A stretch of DNA of 64,000 nt from CAIWAH01 sp964602595 (GCA_964602595.1 CAZRRO010000019.1:1-64000), one strand, 5' to 3'; shown: positions 15,408-25,910, numbered from the stretch's first letter. The notes: generated from the letters alone by a model not told the origin. A program made the numbers and translations.

Positions 15408-16067
15408 ATGAATTCTAAACTGATACTAATTTCGGCGGTTGCGTCCGCGAGCATTGGGGTGGCCTATGGGGCATCCAATATCGTTGTTGACAACTTCAAC
15501 ACCCCAGCTTTCTCCATAACGAGTGCCGGAACTGATCTGGGGGATACTGTTCCTGTAACGGATACTTCATTGACGGGAACCGTCCTGCGTGATGTGGCAC
15601 TAACGAGTGGTGGTGGGTCAGGTTCGTTCAGCGCGAACAACGACGCGGGATACGTTGAATGGTCGAATGGTCCGCTTCGTGAGAGCAATTTGACGATCAG
15701 TTACACATTTCCAGTTCAGAATATCACCGGGAGCGCGTTCAGTTTCTTGATCGTTGGGTCTGATTCGATCGCTGCATCCACGACGGTGACCATTTCGACG
15801 ACCGCAGGGACGCTGACGAGCCCCGTAACCGCTGTGCCAACGACCGCGGGATTGTTCAATATTTTGCTCAATACCTTTACCGGTTCCGGTGATCTTTCCG
15901 TTGCGACTGGGATCACTTTTTCGTTCGTCACGGCCAATCCTGGTTCCGATCGTGCAATTGATGCTTTCGGCATCGATTTGCCGCAGGTTCCTGAGGCTAG
16001 CACCTATGCAGCGGCTGGTTTCATGGCTGCCGCTGCATTCGGTGTGTATCGTCGCACCCGGAAGTAA
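15408..16067 (+). CDS. PEP-CTERM sorting-domain protein
   Basis: A 219-residue exported protein. The start at 15408 has a good ribosome-binding region (aaggagtggag) and gives a signal peptide (MNSKLILISAVASASIGVAYG). The Thr/Ser/Val-rich body is predicted beta-sheet with no recognised domain. The C-terminus reads VPEASTYAAAGFMAAAAFGVYRRTRK: the exosortase motif, a hydrophobic helix and a basic tail, as in PEP-CTERM proteins, which are cut and anchored or released at the outer surface. It is followed at once by a strong terminator, so it is probably monocistronic. Composition is markedly more AT-rich than the neighbours. An upstream TTGACG at 15350 might be a -35 box, but no convincing -10 accompanies it. 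Confidence 0.85.
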   Translation: MNSKLILISAVASASIGVAYGASNIVVDNFNTPAFSITSAGTDLGDTVPVTDTSLTGTVLRDVALTSGGGSGSFSANNDAGYVEWSNGPLRESNLTISYTFPVQNITGSAFSFLIVGSDSIAASTTVTISTTAGTLTSPVTAVPTTAGLFNILLNTFTGSGDLSVATGITFSFVTANPGSDRAIDAFGIDLPQVPEASTYAAAGFMAAAAFGVYRRTRK

Positions 16068-16085
16068 ACAGGTCTTCTTTATCCG

Positions 16086-16113
16086 AGGCGGCCACATGCG
16101 TGGCCGCCTTTTC
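16086..16113 (+). terminator. Rho-independent terminator after the PEP-CTERM gene
   Basis: A perfect 10-base stem (aggcggccac with its complement gtggccgcct) closes a 4-base loop and is followed by a T run (ttttct). It lies 18 bases after the PEP-CTERM stop codon. Confidence 0.9.
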
Positions 16114-16156
16114 TGTTTTGTGCCAACTCGGCGTCCCAAGGTTACCCTCGCATCAA

Positions 16157-16510
16157 ATGAATAACGCCACTTCCTTACATCCGTATTTCGCAGTCAAAGC
16201 AGGCAGACTTCCAGAGGTGCTGGGTCTGTTGCGCGAATTCGTGGCGCAAACCGCCAATGAGGCGGGAATGCTCTACTATGAGTTCACCATCAGCGGGAAC
16301 GTCGTTTTTTGCCGGGAAGCCTACCTCCATGCCGAGGCTGTGCTTGCCCATCTAGCGAACGTGGGCCCGTTGCTGGACCGAATGCTGGGAATGGCGGAGT
16401 TGGTGCGACTGGAAATCCACGGCCCCGCCGCCGAGTTGGATAAGCTGCGAGCGCCCCTGTCGGCGTTGAACCCGACTTGGTTCACTTACGAGTGCGGCGT
16501 CACCCGCTGA
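16157..16510 (+). CDS. Antibiotic-biosynthesis-monooxygenase (ABM/YgiN) fold protein
   Basis: A 117-residue protein with the dimeric alpha-beta barrel layout of ABM-domain proteins: HPYFAVKAGRLPEVLGLLREFV, then EAGMLYYEFTISGN, FCREAYLHAEAVLAHLANV and a last strand VRLEIHGPAAELDKLRAPL. Members include quinol monooxygenase YgiN and heme-degrading enzymes, but the fold alone does not fix a reaction and no heme- or flavin-binding signature is evident. The start is the ATG at 16157, well after the upstream terminator, so it needs its own promoter in the 40 or so bases between. It is convergent with the DapA-like gene. Confidence 0.65.
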   Translation: MNNATSLHPYFAVKAGRLPEVLGLLREFVAQTANEAGMLYYEFTISGNVVFCREAYLHAEAVLAHLANVGPLLDRMLGMAELVRLEIHGPAAELDKLRAPLSALNPTWFTYECGVTR

Positions 16511-16550
16511 GGCGTAAGGGATCGGGGCGGCGCAATCCCCTGTGCTGAGT

Positions 16551-17462
16551 TCAGCGGGCGGAAGCCAGGCCCCAGTCCTTGAACTGTTCCTTCATTTCGT
16601 GGGCTACCTGCACGTAGCGCTGGTGGGTGGTCACTGAGATCACCGATTTGAACGCCCCGGGTTCGAATCCGCGGGCAAGGACGCCGGCCGAGACATCCAA
16701 CGGGAACGGAAGTTGGCAAATGATCTGTCCGGTCCGCCTAATCTGTTGATCCAGCGCCAGCACTTCGTCCGCCCGTCCCGCCTCCCGGGCCGCGAACAGC
16801 CTGCTCAGCAGGTCGGGCGTCAGGTTGGCCAAGCCGCTGATCGTGCCGGCGCAACCCAAGTCCAAGGTTTCCGGCAGCCGTAGATCCGCCCCGGTGAAGA
16901 TGGGAAACCCGCGTTGACGCCCTAGGGCAATCAGTTCGCGGTGGTATTCGAACTCCGCGCCGCTCTGCTTCACGCCCGCCATACGCGCCCGGTCGGTGAA
17001 GGCGGCGATCGTTTCGAGGGCGATCCGATTGCCGGTCCGTTCCGGGAAGTTGTAGAGCAGGGTGGGCAGGGTAGTGGCGTCGGCCACGTGCAAGAAAAAC
17101 GCCAGCAGGTCGTCCTGACCCACGGCAAAATACCACGGCGGTAGCATTGCGATGGCCGCGCAGCCCGCCTGCTCGGCCACCTTGGCGAGATGCCGGGCGA
17201 CGCGAGGGCTGACGTCGGACACGTTGGCCATCACCGGCAGCGGCGCAGCCAATTCGACGATCCGCCCCAGCAGCCGGGCTCGCTCCAACTCAGAGAAATG
17301 GACGAACTCACCGGTGCTGCCGAGGGCGAGGATGGCGTGGCAGCCGTTGGCCTTGATGAAGTCAATCTGGCTGGCGAGGGCGACGTCGAGCACCTGCCCA
17401 TTGGCATCGGTCGGGATCCAGAGGGCGGCGACAATGCCGCGATTGATGGCGAGGGAAGGCAT
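16551..17462 (-). CDS. Dihydrodipicolinate synthase/N-acetylneuraminate lyase family aldolase
   Basis: A 303-residue TIM-barrel class I aldolase. It shows the GSTGEF pyruvate-binding loop, the tyrosine in LLYNFPERTG, and the Schiff-base lysine in AGVKQSG. The barrel begins GIVAALWIPTDANGQVLD. This superfamily covers DapA, sialic-acid lyase, KDG aldolase and others; the sequence deviates enough from DapA that the substrate cannot be named, and no lysine-pathway gene is beside it. The start at 17462 is preferred over an upstream in-frame ATG because a terminator for the preceding gene lies at 17471-17499. Confidence 0.85.
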   Translation of the reverse strand: MPSLAINRGIVAALWIPTDANGQVLDVALASQIDFIKANGCHAILALGSTGEFVHFSELERARLLGRIVELAAPLPVMANVSDVSPRVARHLAKVAEQAGCAAIAMLPPWYFAVGQDDLLAFFLHVADATTLPTLLYNFPERTGNRIALETIAAFTDRARMAGVKQSGAEFEYHRELIALGRQRGFPIFTGADLRLPETLDLGCAGTISGLANLTPDLLSRLFAAREAGRADEVLALDQQIRRTGQIICQLPFPLDVSAGVLARGFEPGAFKSVISVTTHQRYVQVAHEMKEQFKDWGLASAR

Positions 17463-17470
17463 GGGGAAAT

Positions 17471-17499
17471 AAAAAGGCCGGGCACCTTTGTGCCCGGCC
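17471..17499 (-). terminator. Rho-independent terminator downstream of the 1146-residue protein gene
   Basis: On the minus strand a perfect 10-base stem ggccgggcac/gtgcccggcc with loop aaag is followed by five T residues. It separates the large secreted-protein gene (stop at 17518) from the aldolase start at 17462, which argues for separate transcripts. Confidence 0.88.
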
Positions 17500-17517
17500 C
17501 AGTTCGTGGTGGTCAAC

Positions 17518-20500
17518 TCATTGATACCGAATCACCACATTCCCGCCGACAATCTGGATGCTCGTCGGGGTGCCGCCGGACACCCGGTAGAACGCCGTGT
17601 CGCCTCCCAATGGCGCGGTGAGCGTCTTGGCGCCGGCGTCCAGAACGGCGTTAGCTACGGCTGAGAAGGCCCCGTTAACGGTCGCCGCGGACAGCAACTG
17701 GACCGCCGGGGCAGCCGCCGCCGATGTGTAGGCCACGATGCCACCCGTCGCGTTTACCAGCGTGCGGTCGCCCGTGGTGCGATTGACGGTGAACCACTCC
17801 ACGTGGGCGCCGCCGCCCCGCTCATACCAGACGAGGCGGAACGCATAGACGCCGGCCTGCGGCACGACGACATCCACGGTCTCGTTGGCCGGTCCGCCGT
17901 TGTGGAAGGCCAGGGGTGGTGTGCTGGCATTCGGGGCCGCGCCGGTGGCCAGCTTGTAGCCGTCGTCGCAGTTGACGCCGAAGCGGGTAACGCCGGCCGG
18001 CAGGTCAAGGTAGGCAATGGCTTCCAAGGCGAAGTTGTCGGAGCCGAAATCCGCGGTATGGCCGGGAATCGGCAGGTCACCCTCAATGAGGCCGACCGAA
18101 CCGCCATCAAGCGCCTCCTGCGAGAAGTTCACGACGCCCGAGGTGACGGTGAGATCGAAGTTCTCCGCGAGCGTGGAGTTGGCCGCGAGCTGATTCTCCG
18201 CAAACGTCAGGCTATTGTCACCGGCGTCCACAGTCTGGACCACGCGAGTCCTGATCCCGCGTTCGGGGCCGGGACCGGCGAAGCGGGCGGCGGGATCCAG
18301 TTCCAGATACGTGAAGGCAAAGCTCCAGTCGTTGGTCTGGGAAATGCCCTGGCTGTCGGCAAAGATGAGGCGCGCAGTCTGCACGACTCCGTTGGCCGGC
18401 AGGACCGCATAGGTGTAGGCCACGGTGGCGCCACTGGCGGTCGGGGCGACCGTGGCGGTGACTTCCGCGCCGTTGACTATCAGCTTGACGGAACCCGTGT
18501 TCACCGTGGTGTCGCGGTTCTGGATCACGACCTCGACCTTGGCGTCCGTGGAGGCCACGACGGCGTTGTTGGCCGGCGACAGCGACGTGACGGCGGCGCG
18601 CTGGGTGCCGGGGTCGGCAACGGGCAGGAAGGCGAGGTAGTTCTGCGAACGGGCGCTCCCGTCGCCGTCCGGCGTCACCTGACGCAGCCGGAGCGTGGTC
18701 ACGCCGTTCAGGCGCAGCACCGCCTTGGTGCCTGCCCCATCGGTCAACGGCGTGTTGCGATATTTGAAGCCGCTCCGGGTGGCGAGGAACGAACCCAGCA
18801 CACGCACGGTCTGGTTTGGCTGCGTCCGGTCACCGGTCACCTCTTCGAGCACGCTCTCACCGGCGTCCATGTTGACGACCGACTGGCGCAGATACACCTC
18901 GTAGGAGCCGGGTGCGAAGGTGCGGGTGTAGTTCAGCCACTCGCCCGCGACGATGTCGCCCACCGCGTAGTCATACACGGTGGCAGCCGCGCCGCCGGCC
19001 GCGGTGTATTTTGCGCGTTCGTAGTCGAGCGTATGGCCCATGCGAACCGCATCCGAGCTCCGCCAGAGCGTGTCCCCACCATTCGGCGAGGTGCGGGTCT
19101 CATTGAAGTCAACGTCCTGGACCCCGGTCTGGTTCGCGTAGGAATCCGCCTGCGGTCCACCGCCTTCGGCGAGGGGGATCGGATTGTCGATGAAGGCGCC
19201 GCCGCCGAAGTTGTAGTCCTCAACCTCGATGACGAAGAGGTTCGCGGCGAACGTGTCGAAGTCGAGGGGCGTGGTCGCCTTCACGCCGTCGGCATCCTCG
19301 ACCTCTAGGATCGCGGTGTAGTTTTTGCCGGCGACCAATCCGCCCACGGTCGCAGTCTTCGCGCTGCCGGTGCCGGTGACGGTCAATCCGTTGGCCGTGG
19401 TGAAACGGGTGCCGTTGACGATGATGGCGAACTTGTCGTCGGCGAGATCCTTATCATCCGTGGCCTTGAACGAGATCTGCGTGGTCGCGGGCAGGAAGTT
19501 ACCGAACTCCGCGGGCGCAACTTCGGAAATGATCGGCGGGGTGTTGGCCGCGGAAGGCGGCGCAAGCAGCGTGAGGTTGTCGTAGATGACGGAGTATTCG
19601 GCGATGGCGGCGTTGAACTGCTGGTAGCAGTAGAGGGTGAAGTAGCCGGTGGTGATGAAAGGGGCGGCCGGGCTGTCCTCGCCGTCCTCCAGCACATCGG
19701 CGGCCGGGGTGTCCACCACGGTGCGCTCCCACAGCACCGCGTTGTTCGCGTCCTTGTCCAGGATCTTGCCGGTGACGATCACGTTGCCGCCCTTCACGGT
19801 CAGAGAAAGGGACAGGGTGACGTTCTCGTGCTTCAGTTCGGCGGTCGGACCGTCGTCCGCGACGAAATATTTTTGGATGCCCTTGGTCATGAGCACGTCG
19901 TCCGCGTCCTTGGCCAGGCCATAGCCCGCCAGGGTCCCCGGGTTATTCCCCCCGGTGTTCGGAATGAAACCCATCACCGCAAAGGCCTCCGCCCCGCTGC
20001 CCCCCACTAGATCCACCCGCAGCTCATGGCGCTCTCCCTCGCGCAGCTCAATCAGGCGGGAGACTTTCTGGCTGGCGGTGAAGATGTCCTGGCCTGCCGG
20101 CGGCAGGTTGAAGACGAACTGCCCCCCCGTTTCAGTAGGGAGGCCGAAACCGGGCACGAACGTGAAATCCGTCCAAGCGGTCTTGGTGTTGTCATCGAAG
20201 TTGTCGAGGACGGTCTCATCCATGACGTAAACCTCAACGTTGTCGTAGATGACGGAGTATTCGGCGATGGCGGCGTTGAACTGCTGGTAGCAGTAGAGGG
20301 TGAAGTAGCCGGTGGTGATGAAAGGGGCGGCCGGGCTGTCCTCGCCGTCCTCCAGCACATCGGCGGCCGGGGTGTCCACCACGGTGCGCTCCCACAGCAC
20401 CGCGTTGTTCGCGTCCTTGTCCAGGATCTTGCCGGTGACGATCACGTTGCCGCCCTTCACGGTCAGAGAAAGGGACAGGGTGACGTTCTCGTGCTTCAGT

Positions 20501-20958
20501 TCGGCGGTCGGACCGTCGTCCGCGACGAAATATTTTTGGATGCCCTTGGTCATGAGCACGTCGTCCGCGTCCTTGGCCAGGCCATAGCCCGCCAGGGTCC
20601 CCGGGTTATTCCCCCCGGTGTTCGGAATGAAACCCATCACCGCAAAGGCCTCCGCCCCGCTGCCCCCCACTAGATCCACCCGCAGCTCATGGCGCTCTCC
20701 CTCGCGCAGCTCAATCAGGCGGGAGACTTTCTGGCTGGCGGTGAAGATGTCCTGGCCTGCCGGCGGCAGGTTGAAGACGAACTGCCCCCCCGTTTCAGTA
20801 GGGAGGCCGAAACCGGGCACGAACGTGAAGTCCGTCCAGCCGGTCTTCGAGTTGTCGTCGAAGTTGTCGAGGACCTTGGCCTGGCCGGTCAGGGCCAGCG
20901 CCGTGCTGAGGGCGACTGCGCCGCAACGCAGCCACTTGGGTAGAGGATTACTGTTCAT
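17518..20958 (-). CDS. Large secreted multidomain protein with duplicated jelly-roll-type domain and CBM6-like domain
   Basis: An 1146-residue exported protein with signal peptide MNSNPLPKWLRCGAVALSTALALTGQA. Two almost identical domains of about 221 residues follow (both start VLDNFDDN, pass FTASQKVSRLIEL and end AEYSVIYDN), predicted beta-sandwiches resembling laminin-G/concanavalin-type folds. Next come an Ig-like segment, then a region beginning VIEVEDYNFGGGAFIDNP with AGEWLNYTRTFAPGSYEVYLR, typical of CBM6/malectin-type carbohydrate-binding domains, another Ig-like segment, a PA14-like part (VNCDDGYKLATG ... GVYAFRLVWYERGGGAHVEW), and a short C-terminal domain ending in TAFYRVSGG. No catalytic domain is seen, so it probably binds polysaccharide or acts at the cell surface. 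It starts at the ATG at 20958. Confidence 0.75.
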   Translation of the reverse strand: MNSNPLPKWLRCGAVALSTALALTGQAKVLDNFDDNSKTGWTDFTFVPGFGLPTETGGQFVFNLPPAGQDIFTASQKVSRLIELREGERHELRVDLVGGSGAEAFAVMGFIPNTGGNNPGTLAGYGLAKDADDVLMTKGIQKYFVADDGPTAELKHENVTLSLSLTVKGGNVIVTGKILDKDANNAVLWERTVVDTPAADVLEDGEDSPAAPFITTGYFTLYCYQQFNAAIAEYSVIYDNVEVYVMDETVLDNFDDNTKTAWTDFTFVPGFGLPTETGGQFVFNLPPAGQDIFTASQKVSRLIELREGERHELRVDLVGGSGAEAFAVMGFIPNTGGNNPGTLAGYGLAKDADDVLMTKGIQKYFVADDGPTAELKHENVTLSLSLTVKGGNVIVTGKILDKDANNAVLWERTVVDTPAADVLEDGEDSPAAPFITTGYFTLYCYQQFNAAIAEYSVIYDNLTLLAPPSAANTPPIISEVAPAEFGNFLPATTQISFKATDDKDLADDKFAIIVNGTRFTTANGLTVTGTGSAKTATVGGLVAGKNYTAILEVEDADGVKATTPLDFDTFAANLFVIEVEDYNFGGGAFIDNPIPLAEGGGPQADSYANQTGVQDVDFNETRTSPNGGDTLWRSSDAVRMGHTLDYERAKYTAAGGAAATVYDYAVGDIVAGEWLNYTRTFAPGSYEVYLRQSVVNMDAGESVLEEVTGDRTQPNQTVRVLGSFLATRSGFKYRNTPLTDGAGTKAVLRLNGVTTLRLRQVTPDGDGSARSQNYLAFLPVADPGTQRAAVTSLSPANNAVVASTDAKVEVVIQNRDTTVNTGSVKLIVNGAEVTATVAPTASGATVAYTYAVLPANGVVQTARLIFADSQGISQTNDWSFAFTYLELDPAARFAGPGPERGIRTRVVQTVDAGDNSLTFAENQLAANSTLAENFDLTVTSGVVNFSQEALDGGSVGLIEGDLPIPGHTADFGSDNFALEAIAYLDLPAGVTRFGVNCDDGYKLATGAAPNASTPPLAFHNGGPANETVDVVVPQAGVYAFRLVWYERGGGAHVEWFTVNRTTGDRTLVNATGGIVAYTSAAAAPAVQLLSAATVNGAFSAVANAVLDAGAKTLTAPLGGDTAFYRVSGGTPTSIQIVGGNVVIRYQ
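19576..20874 (-). repeat. 663-base in-frame tandem duplication within the large secreted-protein gene
   Basis: Positions 19576-20166 and 20239-20829 read identically base for base (591 bases), and similarity with a few changes continues to 20211 and 20874. The offset is 663 bases, exactly 221 codons, so the frame is kept. The absence of silent changes over the identical stretch means a very recent duplication, gene conversion, or an assembly artefact. Confidence 0.92.
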
Positions 20959-21090
20959 GGGGATAAATAATGGGAGACTCGCCCTTGTATTGGCCCCGCC
21001 GGGCCGCGGGCGTCAAAGCAATTGTCGGCGAACCAAGCGGGCGCGCTGCGAGCGGGTCCCCGGAACCGGGGGGTGGTCGCAAAATCGGTC

Positions 21091-22077
21091 CTACTGGGCC
21101 CCGAGCGAGAGGACCGCACCGGAGTGAAGGAGCGCGCGCAGTCGCTCGCGATGCATCGCGAGGTCCAGTGCCGGTCCGATCAGGACGGCTACGCTGGCAG
21201 GGGCTGGGCGCGCCGGGAATTCGTCAATCAGGTGGTGCCCAAAGACGGATTGGAACAAGAACACCTTTTCGGGCGCGTGCCGAAACCGAACGAAGCCTTT
21301 GGCTCGGACCACCTCCCGCGGATTCATGCCGGAGAGGAAAGCCTCGAAACGGCTGCGTTCCACTGGGACCGGAAATCGCCACGTCAGGCTTTGAAACGTA
21401 GTGTGGAGGTGCGGTCCCTCATGCGCGGGATCCTCGGGCCGCAGTTCGGCTTGGGCGGGAGGACGCGCGAGGATGGTGGCTGGTTCCGGGAGTCCCCAAG
21501 GCAGTTTCACCGGCTCGACCCGCGGATTGAGCTCGGCCAATTGTCCGAGAGCGAAGGCAACCTCGGCGTCGCCCAAGCGATCGCATTTCGAAAGGCAGAG
21601 CACATGGGCGAACTGGATTTGGCGGCGGGCGAGGATGCGTTCGCCGGATTCGAGGCCGGGCCGGCTGAACCACACGCCGTCCACCACGGTGACGACAGCC
21701 TGCAAGCGGACCCACGGCAGCAATTCCGGATCGGTCAGTGCGTCGATGATGTTGTCGGGGTCGGCCAAGCCGCTGGTCTCGACCACGAGGTAGTCACACC
21801 TGCCTTCCTGCACGAGGCGGACCACGGCGTTGGGTAGTTCGTTGTCCGGAGCACAGCACACGCAGCCTCCGGCAACTTGCTGGAGCGGTAGCCCCGTCCG
21901 GTTGATCAGCTCGGAATCTACGCTCTCCGCGCCGAACTCGTTCATCACCACGCCCAGGCGAAGTCCGGTAGCCGGGGCCTCGCGCAGCCAGCGCAGGAGC
22001 AGGGTCGTCTTCCCTGAACCGAGGAAGCCGGTGAGCAGGATGACCGGGAGTGGGGAAGGGGGCGGGGCCGGAGTCAC
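21091..22077 (-). CDS. CobW/G3E family GTPase (metallochaperone type)
   Basis: A 328-residue P-loop GTPase of COG0523. Walker A is GFLGSGKTT, the metal-binding CxCC motif is GGCVCCAP, the Walker B-like region is VVETSGLADP, and the GTP-specificity motif is LSKCDRLGD in place of NKxD. The C-terminal CobW domain (from about residue 220) has FQSLTWRF and VFLFQSV. Such proteins insert or buffer zinc, cobalt or iron for client enzymes; no histidine-rich stretch or client gene is present to tell which metal. It lies downstream of typA on the same strand, but the typA terminator at 22112 separates them. Confidence 0.87.
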   Translation of the reverse strand: MTPAPPPSPLPVILLTGFLGSGKTTLLLRWLREAPATGLRLGVVMNEFGAESVDSELINRTGLPLQQVAGGCVCCAPDNELPNAVVRLVQEGRCDYLVVETSGLADPDNIIDALTDPELLPWVRLQAVVTVVDGVWFSRPGLESGERILARRQIQFAHVLCLSKCDRLGDAEVAFALGQLAELNPRVEPVKLPWGLPEPATILARPPAQAELRPEDPAHEGPHLHTTFQSLTWRFPVPVERSRFEAFLSGMNPREVVRAKGFVRFRHAPEKVFLFQSVFGHHLIDEFPARPAPASVAVLIGPALDLAMHRERLRALLHSGAVLSLGAQ

Positions 22078-22111
22078 GACGAACAGGCTGCCTCAGGGCG
22101 CTTCACGGGGC

Positions 22112-22146
22112 AAAAGAGAAAGGCCGGACAACGAGGTTGTCCGGCC
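22112..22146 (-). terminator. Rho-independent terminator after typA
   Basis: On the minus strand the stem ggccggacaac/gttgtccggcc (11 perfect pairs, loop ctc) is followed by tttctctttt. It lies about 20 bases after the typA stop codon. Confidence 0.92.
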
Positions 22147-22168
22147 CGGAAACAGAGGAATCGGAGGG

Positions 22169-24004
<1,836 letters not shown>

Positions 24005-24196
24005 GTCGGCTTCCCACATAGGGAGCCGCGGAGCATGGCGACGAACGGGCCAAGGTCAAGGTCGGCAAAAGCAACTCTGCGGTTACGGAATCCCGCAAGC
24101 GACGAGATGGCATCACTAAGAATCGGGATTGCGTTCCGGAAAAACCTCGGCAGTTTGCCAACCACATATCCAATTTTGGGTAAACAAGGAGTCTTT

Positions 24197-25282
24197 ATGG
24201 GAAATGTTTTGAACCGCGCCCGCATTTTGGCGGCGCTTCCACTGTTGCCGGCCGCCGTATTTGCACAGTCAACCGTTACCGGCGTCACTACCGTCAACAT
24301 CGATTCGGGGAATCCCGCGCTGCGCACGGGGCTGCCGGGTTATTCCAATGTGGGGTCCGGCGCGCCCTATGACATCAGCTACAACGGTTTTGAACTTAAG
24401 GTTACGTCAGTCACGACTGCGACCGCGACCTACACCCCCTCCGGCTCTGGGCAGGCCTACATGCGCCGGAGCGGAGCCGCCGAATCGTTTCCCGACGTGA
24501 ATCCCAACCAAACGTCGGCATGGAACGCGCTTTTGGCGGGCAACAACAACACGACTGCGCACACCGTCTCCGGGCAATACATCAACACGATGGACGCCCT
24601 GTTCACTGGCCAGAACCTGCTGACCGGCACGGAGAACCTTTTCGTGAACTCTGGCGACGCCAACAACGTTTCGGGTAACATTGAGCGAGTGGACTACATC
24701 TTCGCAGGCGGCTTCTCGGTGACGGCCGCGGATGCGTTCGCAGTGTTCGAACGTGGCGGCGGTCCCGGCGGCACCGGTGCCAACGGTGGGTTCTATGTCG
24801 CGGCCATCACCGGCCTGAGCGGCACGATCCCGACGGCTTTTGGTCCCCTCGTGTCTGTGATCGACAACTCCTACAACAACGGGGGCAACGGCATCGGCCT
24901 GACGCCGTTCCGCTACGATGTCTTCCGCTATGATGTGGCTGGCGGACCGGAACTCGACGCGGTGGGCAACGTTGACATCGGGCCGCAGGGCATCTCCGCA
25001 GTGTTGTTTGACGCGACGGACCTCGCGCCTTTGAGTTCGACCATTTACGGTTATGCCATCTTCCCGGAGGACGTGAACTTGGCCGGCGATCTGACCCAGT
25101 GGACGGACAATTCCGTGTATCCGCAGAACTCCACCACCGCGGTGGACGTGGATTTGGTGGCCGGCGGAGCTTCGCGCTTTACCGAGACCGAAGTCCCCGA
25201 AGCCTCCACCACGGCGGCATTGGTTAGCGTGGGGCTGCTCGCCGGCGGCACGGTTGTGCGGCGCCGTTTCTTCGGCAAGTAA
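24197..25282 (+). CDS. PEP-CTERM sorting-domain protein
   Basis: A 361-residue exported protein. The start at 24197 has a clear ribosome-binding site (aaggag, 5 bases upstream) and a signal peptide ending in AAVFAQ. The body is a Gly/Asn/Thr-rich predicted beta structure with TMDALFTGQNLLTGTENLFVN and DYIFAGGFSVTAADAFAVFERG; I recognise no catalytic domain. The C-terminus VPEASTTAALVSVGLLAGGTVVRRRFFGK has the sorting motif, hydrophobic helix and basic tail. It is divergent from typA and is followed by its own terminator, so it is transcribed alone. Its motif VPEAST is the same variant as in the PEP-CTERM protein at 15408. Confidence 0.87.
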   Translation: MGNVLNRARILAALPLLPAAVFAQSTVTGVTTVNIDSGNPALRTGLPGYSNVGSGAPYDISYNGFELKVTSVTTATATYTPSGSGQAYMRRSGAAESFPDVNPNQTSAWNALLAGNNNTTAHTVSGQYINTMDALFTGQNLLTGTENLFVNSGDANNVSGNIERVDYIFAGGFSVTAADAFAVFERGGGPGGTGANGGFYVAAITGLSGTIPTAFGPLVSVIDNSYNNGGNGIGLTPFRYDVFRYDVAGGPELDAVGNVDIGPQGISAVLFDATDLAPLSSTIYGYAIFPEDVNLAGDLTQWTDNSVYPQNSTTAVDVDLVAGGASRFTETEVPEASTTAALVSVGLLAGGTVVRRRFFGK

Positions 25283-25304
25283 GCGGTCAGGACAGCATTT
25301 TTGC

Positions 25305-25338
25305 AAACGGGCTCCTTTATTGGAGCCCGTTTCCGTTT
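25305..25338 (+). terminator. Rho-independent terminator after the PEP-CTERM gene
   Basis: Stem aaacgggctcc/ggagcccgttt (11 pairs) with a short T-rich loop, followed by ccgtttt. It begins 23 bases after the stop codon at 25282. Confidence 0.85.
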
Positions 25339-25397
25339 TCCGATGCCGACCCTTGGCACAACCGCTTCCTCGAAGCCGACGGTCTTCCCTCGCGGCC

Positions 25398-25652
25398 TCA
25401 GGCCATGAGCCAGGAACCCGCAGCCCAGCCGCCGAAGCCGCAACCGCCGGTGCCGGCCGCCCAGATGAACAACCGCATTTCGCTCCACTGGTCTTCGGTC
25501 CATTCGCCCCGCACGGCCGACAGCCAATCCGGCGTCAGCCAGAAACGGATGCATTCGCCAAAATCGTCCCAGCCCGCGAACAGAAGGCGGAACAGCCCCC
25601 AACCGGCGGCGCCACCGGAGGCCAAGGAAAGCACGGCGGACAAGCCGTTCAT
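25398..25652 (-). CDS. Small putative membrane protein, two hydrophobic segments
   Basis: An 84-residue protein with two hydrophobic stretches: one near the N-terminus (LSAVLSLASGGAAGWGLFRLL) and one near the C-terminus (FIWAAGTGGCGFGGWAAG), separated by a polar loop rich in Trp and acidic residues (GWDDFGECIRFWLTPDW, GEWTEDQWSEMRL). Amphipathic patterning and codon positions look coding. The ATG overlaps the stop of the 54-codon frame upstream by the sequence ATGA, which supports real translation. No family name is known to me; similar short Trp-rich membrane proteins occur in verrucomicrobial genomes from general memory, not from a search. Confidence 0.55.
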   Translation of the reverse strand: MNGLSAVLSLASGGAAGWGLFRLLFAGWDDFGECIRFWLTPDWLSAVRGEWTEDQWSEMRLFIWAAGTGGCGFGGWAAGSWLMA

Positions 25653-25813
25653 TGGTTGCCCACGGTTTCCACTGCGGCTGCCGCAAGTTCAATGACGACC
25701 TCGACTAGGCATTCGCCCGCCAGTTCGGCCACCTCATCGCCAATCGCGCGCGCGGTATCCTGCAACTGGTTCCGGACGGGATTTTCCGGCGAAAGGTCGG
25801 GCAGTGAATTCAC
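25649..25813 (-). CDS. Very short hypothetical protein overlapping the next gene by ATGA
   Basis: A 54-residue frame from GTG at 25813 (MNSLPDLSPENPVRNQLQD when read with Met) to a TGA at 25649-25651. The second half, AGECLVEVVIELAAAAVETV, would make an amphipathic helix. The stop codon overlaps the ATG of the downstream membrane-protein gene in a four-base ATGA, the usual arrangement for translational coupling. There is no ATG and only a weak purine stretch upstream; the frame is open a little further, to a stop about 20 codons above. Coding status is therefore likely but not certain. Confidence 0.45.
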   Translation of the reverse strand: MNSLPDLSPENPVRNQLQDTARAIGDEVAELAGECLVEVVIELAAAAVETVGNQ

Positions 25814-25910
25814 GGGCAGAACGATTGCCCACCGGTGATAAGCCCAGCACTTGGAACTTCAGGCCCCGGTTTCAAGTCCAGTGAGCCCTACCCGATTGGT
25901 TCACGAATAA

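Noticed and set aside
19576..20874. Long direct repeat considered as a pair of insertion sequences
   Set aside because: No transposase, no terminal inverted repeats, and the repeat lies in frame within one gene.
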